64,000 bases of DNA from Undaria pinnatifida (GCA_012845835.1 JABAKD010000016.1:8694121-8758120); one strand, 5' to 3'; positions 32,172 through 43,657 are shown, counted from the stretch's first letter. Numbers and translations are program-made. The notes: generated by a model from the letters alone, not told the origin.

Positions 32172-32935
32172 TGCCTGTGTGCACGTCATGATAACGTTCA
32201 ACCAAAGCGCACCATACGGAACCTTGTTTATTCAAGCAAGGTACACCCCTCAAATATCCAATGTCAATTTCAAACCAATACTGCCTCTGCTCCAAAAACC
32301 CGACTATTGATACCCAACGCCGTAGCTATCGGAATCGAACCGCAGTAATCGTAACGGAAATCGCTGATAAGAATATGGGCGATCAAGAGTGCAGTAGGAT
32401 CAATCCGTGTAAAACCAGAAAGAAAAACTTTCGATCGTTGTTCAATAAATCAAGCCAAAAATAACCCCAAAACCAAACAATATTGTTCCCCCAAATAGGC
32501 ATACCTCCAAATCTCCAGTCAAGCGAAATTCTGGGCGTAGATACTCTCGTTTTCAACATGCCTCAGGCAAGATGAAAAAATAGTATACCAGGTAACTATT
32601 AGTACCAAAGCAGACCCGAGTTTGATTCTCGGACGTTGATACGAGCACATAGTGAATCCTACACCCCTCCTGCTCGTGACTGTCACGATAATGCTCATTC
32701 CATCCCTAGATTAATGCAAACTCCAAAATACCATTTAAATAAACAAAAAATAACGTATACGAGTATCGCCTTCAACTATTATTTAATGACCAAAAAAATG
32801 AGCTAACATATAACTACCCCAATCCAGAGTCAAAGTCCCCCACTCCGGAGTCAAGCCACATTTTGTCCAACCAGTTCCGCTCAGGTTTATTTAGTCCATA
32901 TCAAGCTCTCAACACGCGTTGGTATTACAGGACAC
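32172..32935. other. AT-rich stretch without genes
   Basis: AT-rich sequence with many short A runs and one TACCAGGTA motif at 32587. No coding or RNA feature recognised. Confidence 0.45.
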
Positions 32936-33021
32936 TGTCATAAGGCTTAGTTTGGGTAAGCTATTGGTTAACCTTTTGCAAGTGGTCCCAAACGGACTAA
33001 TACCCCATTAATACCTTAACA
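32936..33021 (+). repeat. left LTR of the TRIM
   Basis: 86 bp, starts TGTCATAAGG and ends CCTTAACA. It differs from the right LTR by a few substitutions and small indels (for example GTGGTCCCAAACGG against GTGGTCAAACGG). Confidence 0.88.
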
Positions 33022-33226
33022 AATGGCGCCGTCGACAGGCCATGTTTTTTTTGGGTCGTGTGTTTAAATCCCACATCCACCATAATAAACTTTTTCAGGC
33101 TTTCCCCATGTCGAACTTGAAAAATACTCTCCTCGGTATACCCAGGAAATGAAACGGCTTGGACAATTGACAGGTCCACCCGTATATCCGGCCGACCTGC
33201 TATCTCGCCGTTTCAGGGGGGGAGAG

Positions 33227-33309
33227 TGTTATAAGGCTTAGTTTGGGTAAGCTATTGGTTAACCGTTTGCAAGTGGTCAAACGGACGAATACCCCACTAA
33301 TTTTCAACA
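33227..33309 (+). repeat. right LTR of the TRIM
   Basis: 83 bp, starts TGTTATAAGG and ends TTTTCAACA, preceded by the purine tract. Confidence 0.88.
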
Positions 33310-33313
33310 ACAC

Positions 33314-34316
33314 TTTGATTAGGACATGTGCTTGTTCAACTATGGAAGCCAGCATTCATCATACCTAGCTACTCTACCTGTTCAAAGAAATCAAGCATCC
33401 TGCCAGCCCGACCTCCAATTACTATCACAAAAATTTCCCTTACACCTTATACATGAATCCCTTACCAACATATGGAACTCCCTGACGTATGATGGATCAT
33501 AACCGTCATGTTCATGAGGACAACCAACACGTAACCACCACTACCACGTACCAGGTACCAGCTATATAGGATAGACCGCTAATACACCAATCAATACGGT
33601 GATCTTTTTCTCGACCAAGATCAAAAGGAATATTTTTCGGCAGTAACCATTTTTTCTCAACTCTTTGGAACTAAGGGAAAATGGTTGATTGGAAAGGAAC
33701 CAAAGTGCCAACTCGCACTATATACTACAAAAAAAAAACAGTTTTCAGCAGTGCACTGACCATGTCATCAGGCAAACAAGCATCATACCTCCTATCAATT
33801 CATATAAACGAAAATCGACTTGAACTCTTCAGGCACTGTACTAACGACTCTACTGAACTGTACGTACCACCCCCCCCTCTCCCAATCATCGTCGCGCAGA
33901 ATTCCTCGTAACTGCAGCTCAAAAATCAGCCCCGAAATCGCTCGCTCGATGCAAGCACGTACAAGGAGGTCTGGCTAGCAGGTGAAGGACTGTGGCTCTT
34001 CTGGCTCACGCTGTCCATCCCTGACTGCTCCGCCTTTTCCTGTATTTGGTTGTCTTAGACTGCGTCTCGATGGTCTTGCTCTCTGTTGCTGCTGGTGTAC
34101 GTGCGGGTTCCGTCACTGTCGTGTAGGGTGGAGGTCAATGACGAAGAAAAATCGCTCCTGAAGCATCCCGGGATAAAAGCGTCTTGAGTCAGCCCCGGTC
34201 CAGCGCGTTCACCTCTCCGAGCTCGGTTCCAATATAATGGCCATTGTTCACTAGTATGAACTAGTGTATAGGCTTCCCCGCAGTACGATCTCTGGTGACA
34301 TCACCACGCTAGCGTA
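33314..34316. other. no recognisable gene
   Basis: AT-rich, with two TACCAGGTA-type motifs near 33550-33560. The + frame 33681-33911 has no recognisable features. Confidence 0.4.
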
Positions 34317-34348
34317 TTGGAGTACCTCGTACACGGGGTTGCCTGGGT

Positions 34349-34660
34349 CATCATGTGGTAAAGCATGTCAAGGTGGGAGCCGTCGAAGTGGGCCCTCGGA
34401 AGCAGTCGTAAAACAGGTACAAGTATATATATATCGTTGTCTCCGCCGAAGAAGGAAGGGCACTCTGAACATGCACACCCGAAGGCAACTACAAGAGCAG
34501 TAATAATACACTGGGCCACAGAGGGCTCAACTCGAACATATAGAAGATTGGGACCGCCAACCATATCAATTGTTCTACTCTACCATCTCTGTAGATTCTA
34601 TGCAGTCATACACATCATACATCAGACTTGTGCGCAGGCATAAACCAACACTCCCCCCCC
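34349..34660 (+). repeat. 0.3 kb dispersed repeat, copy 2
   Basis: Sister of 31855-32171. Here the shared block 34317-34345 is followed almost directly by the repeat, whereas in copy 1 about 308 extra bases, including the tRNA-like sequence, intervene. Confidence 0.9.
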
Positions 34661-35253
34661 TCGCCCCCTCGCCGAGGGTCTTCACCTCCTTTCTCTAGCA
34701 GTCTCACGTGTAGCCGGTGGTACCCACGTTTCAAGCTTCGGTTGCTCCCACGTTCTCTCCTTTCGTTGGAACTCGTTTCGACTCGGACAGGCCATCACAA
34801 AAAACCTGGTGGCATGAAGCACGGCGCCAACCGTTGGCATCCGGCTGGCCGCCGTTAATAGTCGCGGTTGTGTTATGTAGGTTTTCCGCGCCTGTTTGCG
34901 AGGCCCTTGACGACCACGATCGCTTGCAGCTTTCGCCTGTTACTGATGTGGCCACACGCCTTGTCCACACTCTGTGTTGCGGCGGTGCAGAAATTGGTCC
35001 GATCGTGGCGTTCCGACGGCGTCGGTCCGGTTTGGAGACAGACACTGTTCCCATAGTTGTCTATATCACGCTCGCTGGATGTATAAGCCTGCAGCCACCC
35101 CTTCTCACCCCCTTGTTAATCTGCTTCCGCATTAACGGGGAAAATCACTCGGAGATAGTGACGCGATGATGTTTGCAGTAGTCATCGGGCGAAGGCCATC
35201 GATCGATTCGCACCTATCGATATTACTGCTTGGGTAGACGCGCATCTCCCGTT
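34661..35253. other. no recognisable gene
   Basis: Opposing open frames 34717-35169 (+) and 34731-35054 (-) overlap without recognisable domains. Confidence 0.35.
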
Positions 35254-35392
35254 GAATCGGTCCGTCGCTGCTGGCCAACCGACTGAGTGAGAGAACGCGG
35301 GTACAATCGGATTGTCGTTAAGTTGGTCCGTCGCTGCAGGCAAGCCGGCTGGGCGAGAAAACGAACGCGGGTATAGTCGGATCGTAGCGCCA
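35254..35392. repeat. two-copy tandem duplication, about 70 bp unit
   Basis: GGTCCGTCGCTGC is followed by (G/A)GGCAAGCC-type sequence and GAACGCGGGTA twice, near 35262-35322 and 35328-35388. Confidence 0.6.
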
Positions 35393-38054
35393 CCAGCTGT
35401 TGTCCTATTACTAGGACGCCGCGTGATACTGCCGAACATCATTTGTTCTTCGGACAATTCTTCGTTTTAAACGACATGTTTCTTTTTAAATTCTCGAGAG
35501 GAAACCGACGAAAGTCTTAGCGCCCTGAACATTTTTATAACTGCGCTAGCTTTTTCAACGACAAATCACTTGAAACTAGTGTGGAATCAGCTTTTTTTTA
35601 GTCTTAAAAAAGGTTACACTGTAATGCGGGCACCATTAGGATGGCGCGGCAGGCAACCCGTCCTTCCCTTTGAGACTTATTCTGGTCGACTCGGTGGCCG
35701 GCCGGCCGGCCGGCTCACGTTTTTGACCTACTTTCGTCCAGCTGTTGATGCGGTCGTCGATTGTGCGAATGTTTCCGCTTGTGTTTTTCGTTACCGTGGT
35801 GCTCGGGAGGTTTACGCCGTTCTAATGCTCAAAAGCGTCTTCACTGGTGAGTGGAAATGAGTGCTTGCATGACGGATTTTTCACCGCCAAATTGAGCAGA
35901 CTCGCGGGAAACCTTTGTAGACAGCGCGTTCAGGCACCCATAGGGATCGTTTGACGTATTTCCTTGGCGTTGGCTCCACACGTGGACAACCTGTACAGTC
36001 GGCTTCGGCGATGCCGTCATAGTCACCACCGGCGTCGTCGACATTCCCGTTCCTGGCCGCATGTACGATCTCTGCCGTTGTTATACCGCCGCCGCCGCCC
36101 ACCGCGTGCGTGACGCTCCACGATGGCTTTGCCGTCGCCTTCACCGCCTCCGCCGCCTCACAGTGACCATTTTGCCACTCAGGATGAACGAAAGCAGACC
36201 AATGCCAGTACCGCCGGATGATGTGCTTTGGTGCCGCACATCAAGAGCCCCTTCTCGCCGTCAAGGGGGGCGTTTTCAGTCAAAAGGATGAGGGGTGAGG
36301 TTGCGTGCCTCGCGATGATCGACTCTGCAGATTCAGCGCGACTGGGTTCCTACACGGGCGGACCGACCCTCTCCTTATAGGGCCTTTGTGCAATGGACAG
36401 GACGATATATGCTTTCTAAGCATATTTTGCAAGAGCAGAAACCGCGCAAGGTCCCCAAGAATGCAGGGAAATAAGGTGGCCCCTTGCGCAATTTCCAACG
36501 TTTTGGATATTCTAAGCATCTTTTCAGGCTTCGATAGTCACGCTAGGCTCCCAGATCGAGAGCGGGTCGATTAGTGCTTTGGTTTTGTAGACCCAGTTCT
36601 GACGCAACAAGTATCGCAGGGCCTCCAGAACCCTGGCGGGTCCGAATTCTTGCGCAACCGATCATTTGCTTAGATTTTGAAGGCCACCTTTCCAATCGAA
36701 CACTAATACGCAAGGCCCTCAGAACGTGGGCGCTTTCGAACCTTGCGCAGCCAATTGTTTTTGTTTTATTTGTACACCACCTCTTGGTGTTGAACACAAA
36801 AACACATTTTCGACTGCCCACAACGTGGGTCGATTGTGTGAGGCGTCCGACCACATGGATGCACGTGGCTAAAGGCTTCCGAAGTTGTGGCGAGAGCCCT
36901 CGTTTCTACCGCGATGTATCTTGATGGCAGGAGGATGATTTGAAAGTTCAACATGCAATTCAATGCAGCGCCTATTCTGGTTTTCATGTTGGCATATTTC
37001 AACAATATGTGCAGAAGAGCTCCACCCGCCCTCGAGTGCACTACGAACGTTTGCGCCAACAAGCGCATTTGGAATGTTGACTCGCCTCATCTACATAGCT
37101 GCTATTGAGCGGAAATCTAACTTTATGTTGTCGCACGACTCACACTATGCTGAACTCCAGAAGTGTTCAAAAAGGGTTGAAATATATCCCTACCCTCCCA
37201 ATATCCACGTATACCCCTGAAACATCTGTCGCTCGCGTCGTGATGTATGCACTCTGAAAATGTTTCTTACGTCGTTGCGCATTCGCTGTGGGGTGCTATC
37301 AGCGGAGTGTGAGAATCTGCGTTTTTTAATACGTTCAAAATTAGGGCTGAGGAATCGTTTTCACGCCCATGAGTTTTATCTGACGAGAGGCATTTCTGTT
37401 TTCGGCCTGATGTCCTCAGCGGTCGAGGCGTTTTAGCGGCTACGATGTCTTCGCCTGCCGGCAGAAAAAAAGGAACCCCGGCTGCCTAGCTCTCCCCCTT
37501 CCCCACCCCTCTCCTCGTCGAAAGAAAAAAATGAGGAGGGGGAAAGGAAGAACGAAGAGGCACTTTAATCTGGCTGGGTTGGCCAACCCAATGACTGCCT
37601 CAATTTACTTACTCTCCCAGCAAGAGCTCCGACTCGCTTGTGCTCCACTGAATGTTGCAAACCCTACTCGTGATGTCTGCTGTCAACAATGAGGGAGGAA
37701 GGGCGCCATTTTTTACGCTCGTCTAACCCCAAGCCCCTAACCCTCCCCAGACCCCGATACAAACATGCCTAATCATCTCTTGCAATAAACCATGGCATGC
37801 CAGTTACTTCATCTACGGAGACCGTTACTTTGTCTACCGGCAAACCTATCCTTTTAGCGACTATGTCGTCTTCATCTGTCGGTCTGTCGGTGTGAGGCTG
37901 GGTAAGGTCACTTGTGTATTATCCGCACAAGCACGTTGTACGTCGAGTCGCACGCGCGTTGCGGCGTGGCGTGGGGGCGTTGTATGCGCGATACACCAGG
38001 GTTTTTCGTTGCTAGCAGGCCACGCGGTTGTTTCTCAAGCCCCGCCTACCTTGC
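35393..38054. other. no recognisable gene; short GGCC array and a diverged duplication
   Basis: A GGCC palindromic run lies at 35696-35715. Two diverged 75-base blocks (about 36615-36690 and 36705-36785) share AAGGCCCTCAGAAC-like and CTTGCGCA words. Opposing frames in 35841-37090 carry no recognisable domain. Confidence 0.4.
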
Positions 38055-38290
38055 GATACGTACTCGGTGCTGAGTCACCCCACCCTAAGGGTGCAGCAGA
38101 AGATTCTAAGAATGTTCTGGGCTCCTAACATGAGCAGCTCAACACCTCATCCGACCCAAACATGCCTTCGAAGACATTCGTTCGCGGAACCCGACCAACA
38201 TTTTTACGCGCTGGTCCTAAAAACAACCATTGTACTCGTAGCATTGTCATACTAACCGATAATTCCTCACGTGAGGAGCCCCACCGGTCG
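38055..38290 (-). repeat. double-hairpin dispersed repeat, copy C
   Basis: On the - strand it has CTCCTCACGTGAGGA (a palindrome), a GTTGGTCGGGTTCCGCG block, TTCGAAGGCAT, then TTGAGCTGCTCATGTTAGGA and a tail with TCTGCTGCACCCTTAGGGTG. The order is the same as at 3088-3310 and 43658-43885. Confidence 0.6.
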
Positions 38291-38579
38291 GAAACGCTTG
38301 GCCCCGAAAGGGCAACGCCTATCGCAGCGCGGGTGTACTTAAATTCCCGGTTGGACAAATAGTTGTCTATGATGTTCGATATATTCCGGGCTGGGTTAGC
38401 TTCGACATGCACGTGCTACTTCTGTCACAGGTAGAGCCTCATCCGACAACACTGGCTTTTATCTTCCAGCCAGCAACTACAACCCTGAGCCCGAATGTAA
38501 TACTGTGCGGAGAGCGTTCGCGACCTCAGCTTGTGAAACGATATCGAGAATCGTCAATTTTGGTCACCTTAAGCCACCA

Positions 38580-38935
38580 ATGGTCTCGTCATCCCCCCGC
38601 ATCCTTAAAGATCCCGTTGTCGCCAAGTTCGCTGAACGCCAAGTCGCCCCCTCGCACTGCTAAACGGCACGCCGTTGTTCTGTTCACATTGCAAACGGTC
38701 AGGCCATTGCCTATAATAACGGAAATACATGCCGTCACCCACTTTGCTGAGAAGGTCACGTCGCCCCTTTGCATTCCACAAAGTCACGTCGTTGCCCGCT
38801 TTTGCGAAAGGTCAGCTGAAACCCTCGCATTTCAAAAAGACACGTTGTCATCCATGCCACGAAAGGTCAGTTAACTTCCTAGCATTCCACAAGGCCACGT
38901 CATCTACTTTGCGAAAGGTCAGGGCGCTTCTTCGC
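38580..38935 (+). repeat. satellite array, about 53-57 bp units
   Basis: Consecutive units share GCATTCCACAAAGTCACGT, then CGTTGCCCGCTTTGCG and AAAGGTCAG. At least five diverged units are recognisable. The same unit recurs at 43060-43290 and 43905-44035. The longest frame across it (38407-38874) is repeat-driven and not a gene. Confidence 0.75.
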
Positions 38936-39049
38936 GTTGTTTTACCGTCGGTGTAACCACAGCTTGCTTAGCATAAGCTAAAAACGCGGGGACCTTGCCA
39001 TTTCCTGTTTTGAAGGGGGGGGGTCCCGTTCATCTGTATAACGACGAGT

Positions 39050-39500
39050 GCCTTCCCAACACCTCTTCGCTGGCGGAAGCCAATAAACGTCAAGCCCTCG
39101 ACCCCCACCAGTTCACCCGCCCGACGCATAAGCCAACAAACGACAAGTACTCCACCGTCCCCCCTCTCTCTGCCCAAGCACAAACAACTAGCGCTAAATA
39201 CCCATCCCCCTAGCCACCTCCCCCCCGGACACAGAAACCGACCAACGACAACCACCTTACCCTCCCCTCCCTCAGCACAAGCCAAATAACGCCAAATACC
39301 TATCTCCCCCTCTTTCCGCCCCAAAACGCAAAAAAACTTACGTCCAATCCTCCCCCCCCCTCACAACCCCCGCTCGCCCCCCCCCCTCGTCCCCCCCCCT
39401 CTCCCCCCCCCACCTCCCCCCTCCCACCTCCTCCCTCCCACCTCAACCCCCCCCCGGAAGCTACCAGGTACCAACCAACATCAAGTACGCTACCCCCCCC
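39050..39500 (+). repeat. C-rich array with AAGCCAAATAACGCCAAATACC-like units
   Basis: Very C-rich strand, with words such as CAAGCCAAATAACGCCAAAT recurring every 60-70 bases between runs of C. It is related to 42163-42345 and 42712-43010 and lies next to the 55-bp satellite here too. Confidence 0.6.
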
Positions 39501-40111
39501 CGCCTCCCCCTGTTGGGGTTGATATTGGTTCGCAACGACGCTGTAAAACACGCCTCTCGCTGCGTAAGCTAGATCACCAGAGTGCCGTCTTTTACTTCTC
39601 GTTTTAATGATTTCGCGGTGACCGAGATGGTGGTCGAGTTGTATCATGTTGTGCAGAGTGGAGAACCTTGACTTCGCGCAAGGGGGATGATATCGCGTGT
39701 TTTGCACTGGTATATGTCAAGGCACCCATGAGGCAGTTACATGGTAATACCCATTCATTGCTGTCACCGGAAGTGGCCGCACCAGAAAACAAATAAATTA
39801 ATTGGAAGTTGTCATCCATGTGCAAGAAAATACGCACAAGGTGTGGAAGTCCGCCTCACGAGTTGTTCTAAGTAGGGTGCAGCTCACCCTTCACGCGACT
39901 CGCGGAACATCTCACGGTGCTTCGCGCTTGGTGCACGGGTTGTCTGCCTGGTCGTTGAAATACGACGCACTCCTTCTTGGTATTGTAGAGATGCGAGGGC
40001 CTATGGTTTCAAGACTACGGTTGAGCATGAAATGATTACCCCCCCCCCCCCCCCCCCCGCCCCCCCAAGCTAAACCGACCAACATCGCCCCCCCCCCCCC
40101 CAAACGATAGA
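39501..40111. other. no recognisable gene; poly-C tract
   Basis: A C run at about 40033-40060, preceded by GAAATGATTA, resembles the C tails of the second LINE family, so a short LINE 3' end may lie just upstream. A second C run is at 40088-40101. Confidence 0.4.
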
Positions 40112-42162
40112 ATGGGCACAATGTTGGAGAAGGACAAACAAATATGCGAAGGGCATGCAGGATTCAGACCAAACCGTAGTTCCGTAGACCAGGTGTACAC
40201 AATAAGTAAGATAATTCAAGGTAGGAAAGACACCGGGCTAACGACGTACTGTTTCTTCCTAGATGTACAGAAGGCCTATGACACAAGTGTGGAGGAATGG
40301 GTTGTGGAAAAATGTGTGGGAAATTGGGATCAGAGGAAAGATGTGGAGAATGATGAAAAATATGACGGAATGTGCGAGAAGTGCTGTGATGCCGGACGGG
40401 GAAATATCCAAATATGTTGATATTTTACAAGGAGTTGGACTGATTCTACGATAGCCGCCCCCAAAACCAACGATTTTCTTCAATGAACGTTTCGGGGCTG
40501 CTCGATACAGGGAAAGATACTATTGAAAGAAAGATATCCACATTTTCTTGTTTGCAAAGGTCTATCGACCGATGACATCGGGGTGTAGAAAGACACCGTG
40601 TTTCAGGAGATACGACCGGGAGCTGGTTTCAAAACCGGCGATGTTTTGTTAAAGAAATGTTGGGGGGGCTACCGTAGAGCGACTTGTTGCACAGGGATGT
40701 ACACTACCACCCCGATCTGTTCAAGGTATATATCAACGACGTGATAGTAGCAGTCGAAGCGGCAAAGCAAAGGATGCTCGATGGGGGAAGATACGGTGTC
40801 GGGGTTGATGTTTGCGGATGATTTCGTGGGGATATCATAAACATCCCAAGGATTGCAAGAAACGGATAAAAAAAGCACTAAAGTACACTAGGAAATGGAG
40901 AGTGACAGCGAACGTGAAAAATGCGCAGTAGATGAATGTTACGAAGATAAATAAGGTGAATCCGGTAAATTTCAAATGGAATTGGGGAGAAGATGAACTA
41001 CCCATCGTACACCACACCAGTATACGTACGCACCTTGGCGTAGAGATCTCAAAGGGCTGCTCTTGGGATGCACACATAGCGAAAGTAATAGGAAAGGGTA
41101 ATCACAAGTAGGCAAGATGGATGCGATCCAAACAGACTCGCACCTCAACACTAGGATTAAAATATGTCTTCTCATGAATGTGATTGTACCAAAGTTAGAG
41201 TGCAGGTGAAGCATGGGAAGGGAACGTTAAACTCGTAAAACAACTGGAAGCAGTGCAGATGACAGCAGCTGAAAAGATACTAGGATGCTCAAGTACGACG
41301 AGGAATACACTATCAAGAGCAGAACTAGGAATGAGACGTGAGAAAGTTGAAATGGCAATATAAAGTAAAGAATATGCCAGAAAAGAGGTTGCCAGCCATA
41401 GTTGATAGGGCTGTACGGGAGAAAATAAAAAAAGGGCGAGCTGGAACAATATGGGATAACGTAGTCGAGAAGATATTATAGGGACTAGGAGGAGACCAAG
41501 GAGAGATGCTGTCTATAGAGAAGTTTGGCGGGTACAAGACAGAAGTAAAAGAAATAATAGAAGAAAGGGAAAGATTGGCGCTAAGAAATAAGGTGAACGA
41601 GGAGAAACACTTTTGCAGGAAGTTGAGGGAAGATATTAAAAATCAAAATGTATCTGCACGGCCCAGTGGGCTACGCGAAAAATCTGAAACTGCGATTTCG
41701 TGTAGGGGACCTGGACCTGCCAGAAAGAAGAAGGAGAGGCACCAGCAGTCGGGAGGAAGATGTGGCTACAAATATGTGCCCGTGTGGCACAACAATAGAG
41801 ACTAGGACTCACATAGTAGGATAATGTGAAATATACAAGGAGGAACGGGATGCGTTAGCGGAGGAGATGAGGAAATTAGACGTATGTGACATGGAAGAAT
41901 TTGGTGGACTAGAGAATAGCGAGAAAACGATCGCTATATCCTAGGAGAGATAGATAGTGGCCGCAGAGACCGCGAAACAGGAAGGGGTTAGGATAAGCAA
42001 ACAGTTTCTATGTAGTATATGAAAGAAGCTTAATGAGCGCCCAAATGTTGGAGGTGTCTCTATTAGGAGTAGGAACGGTGCTCCGTCTCGAAAGGGATGC
42101 GTGGTCAACGGTCAAATGACTGCGGCAATCAACTAATGAGTACCCCCCCCCCCCCCCCCCCG
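40112..42162 (+). mobile_element. non-LTR retrotransposon (second LINE family), 5'-truncated relic
   Basis: The RT region starts with EGHAGFRPNRSSVDQVYTIS and CFFLDVQKAYDT (RT motif A), is broken at 40439 by a MITE, resumes with GCTL/PDLFKVYINDVI, and has the catalytic FADD within GLMFADDFVG near 40800-40830. The later part keeps KFGGYKTEVKEIIEERERLA, LRFRVGDLDLPERR, a CPCGTTIETRTHIVGECE zinc-like motif near 41770-41830 and a C-terminal RPNVGGVSIRSRNGAPSR near 42040. Stops and frame changes are frequent, so it is dead. There is no endonuclease; the copy is 5'-truncated. It ends TGAGTA followed by a long C run. Same family as 55240-55625. Confidence 0.85.
40439..40684 (+). mobile_element. TIR element (MITE), copy 2, nested in the LINE
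   Basis: Starts ACTGATTCTACGATAGCC and ends GGCTACCGTAGAGCGACT, the terminal inverted repeat of the family. It separates the LINE codons for ILQGV from those for QGCTL, which are adjacent in related RTs, so the insertion edges are clear. The GTTG word on both sides (AGTTGG left, TGTTGC right) fits a short target duplication. Confidence 0.85.
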
Positions 42163-42345
42163 CCGCCATCCCCCACGCCCCCGTCCTCGCCCCCCGCTCC
42201 TCCCCTGCCACCCCCTCGCTGACGCAAGCCAACGAAAACTAAGCATCAAACCCCTCCCGCCCTTTATCAGTAATCAGAAAACGCCCAACGCCTAAACCCT
42301 CCTCCCTCCCTCTCGCTCCGCCCCCCCTTCCCCCCACCCTTCACG
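42163..42345 (+). repeat. C-rich array
   Basis: Runs of C separated by ACGCAAGCCAACGAAAACTA-like words; the same style as 39050-39500. It begins at the LINE C tail, so the tail may have seeded it. Confidence 0.5.
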
Positions 42346-42447
42346 CTTGATGTAAGATGTGTCTGCGTGGTTGGTGAGAATCCAACGTGTTAGGTCCGGG
42401 CATTGCCGGGATGCTAGGTTCTGTGTTTTTGCTGCTGCAGACATGCG

Positions 42448-42702
42448 ACTGATTCTACGATAGCCCCCGCCCAAAACCAGCCATTTTCTTTAACGAACGT
42501 TTCGTTGCTGCTCGATACGAGGAAGGGTGCTTTGAAAAGGACATCTTCACATATTTTTTATTTGCGAAGGACTACTACTACTATCGACCGATCAGGTCGG
42601 GGTGGCAAGGGGGACCATATTTCAGGAGATACGGCCGTGGGCTGGTTTACAAACCGGCGATTTCGTTAAACAAAAGTTGGGGGGGCTACCGTAGAACAAA
42701 CT
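42448..42702 (+). mobile_element. TIR element (MITE), copy 3
   Basis: 255 bp with inverted ends ACTGATTCTACGATAGCC and GGCTACCGTAGAACAAACT. CATGCG flanks it exactly on both sides (42442-42447 and 42703-42708), a 6-bp target duplication. Shares its interior with copies 1 and 2. No ORF. Confidence 0.88.
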
Positions 42703-42711
42703 CATGCGTGA

Positions 42712-43010
42712 TGTAAGTGCACCCCCTCTTCCCCCGCCCCTTCCGCCCGGGCACAAGCCGATTAGCGCCAAGAGCCCTACCCGCCCCCTTTGGCACCAAG
42801 CTAAAATCGATTAACGCCACCCCCCCCCCTCCTCCCTCACCTCCGCAAAACCTAACCCTAACCCTGACCCTGTCTCCCCCTACCGGCACAAGCCAATATC
42901 GACGAGCACCCTTCCCCCTCTCTTTGTCAGCAGGCAGAAACCGAGTAACACCGAAAAAGCTCCTCGCCCCCCTCCCCCCCACCCCCCCCCCCCCCCCACC
43001 CTCTCAGTTT
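42712..43010 (+). repeat. C-rich array with a short telomere-like motif
   Basis: Units with GCACAAGCCGATTAGCGCC and GGCACAAGCCAATATCG between C runs. CCTAACCCTAACCCTGACCC at about 42850-42870 resembles two or three TTAGGG-type repeats. The open frame 42717-43466 is composition-driven. Confidence 0.55.
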
Positions 43011-43059
43011 GTGGAACGATCTCGAAAACTGCGACGTTGCCACTTCAAGCCGCCAAAGA

Positions 43060-43290
43060 CCACCCCCTCCCCACGCAATCCAGAAGGTCGCGTTGTCACA
43101 CATTCTGTCGAAGATCGCGTCGTCCACTCGCAAATGCTGGGATTCACGCCGTTTCCCATATTTCCGGAAGGTCCCCTCGCATACCGCGGCAACACGCCCT
43201 CGCCCACTTTTTATGAAGGTCAAGCTAACGCCCCCCCGCGTTGTACAAAGTCACAGGCCCTCGCCCGCTTTGCGAAAGGTCGGATCACCC
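43060..43290 (+). repeat. satellite array related to 38580-38935
   Basis: Diverged units of about 55 bp with GAAGGTC and AAAGTCACAG/CTCGCCCGCTTTGCGAAAGG. The same arrangement (C-rich array, then the 55-bp satellite) occurs near 38.6-39.5 kb in the opposite order. Confidence 0.65.
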
Positions 43291-43657
43291 TCCCACATTC
43301 CACATGGCGACGGGGTCGCCTACGCCTTGGAAGCTCATCGACACCTGGTACGGCAGAGGTCCACCTAAAGGGTTCCTCGCTTTTCGGGAGTTTTACACCT
43401 GACTCAAAAACTGTTTGTTTGTTTTTTTTTTGGGGGGGGGAACTAAATGCCATCATGAACAAATGAACAAAGCCGTGGCCTAGGCATTACAAATAAAGTC
43501 TTTTTTTTGGGCAAAACAAAAATGACATTTCTGACGATCTTGGGGGCTAAGGAGGAAGCACCAGTCAGAAAAACAATGGCCAAAAAAAGGTATACCTCTG
43601 TGTCATCCCAAGGTAGGTAGGGATTGCACTTTTTGGAGCCTAAAGGTTTCTGGCCTT
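43291..43657. other. no recognisable gene
   Basis: T-G homopolymer junction at 43420-43440 and T runs near 43501. Nothing coding is supported. Confidence 0.4.

Larger units (their letters stand above)
32936..33309 (+). mobile_element. TRIM (terminal-repeat retrotransposon in miniature)
   Basis: A 374-bp element with direct terminal repeats 32936-33021 (86 bp) and 33227-33309 (83 bp), both starting TGT(C/T)ATAAGGCTTAG and ending CA. Two bases inside the left repeat is TGGCGCCGTCGACAGG, a primer-binding site beginning with the TGG expected opposite tRNA CCA. A purine tract CAGGGGGGGAGAG lies immediately left of the right repeat. ACAC flanks both sides (32932-32935 and 33310-33313), fitting a 4-bp target duplication. 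The internal 205 bp have no ORF, so it needs proteins from another LTR element. Confidence 0.88.

Noticed and set aside
42846-42870. Interstitial telomere
   Set aside because: Only two to three CCCTAA-like units inside a C-rich array; too short to call.
42717-43466. 249-codon + frame
   Set aside because: It runs through C-rich arrays and satellite units, with Pro-rich low-complexity translation and no domain.
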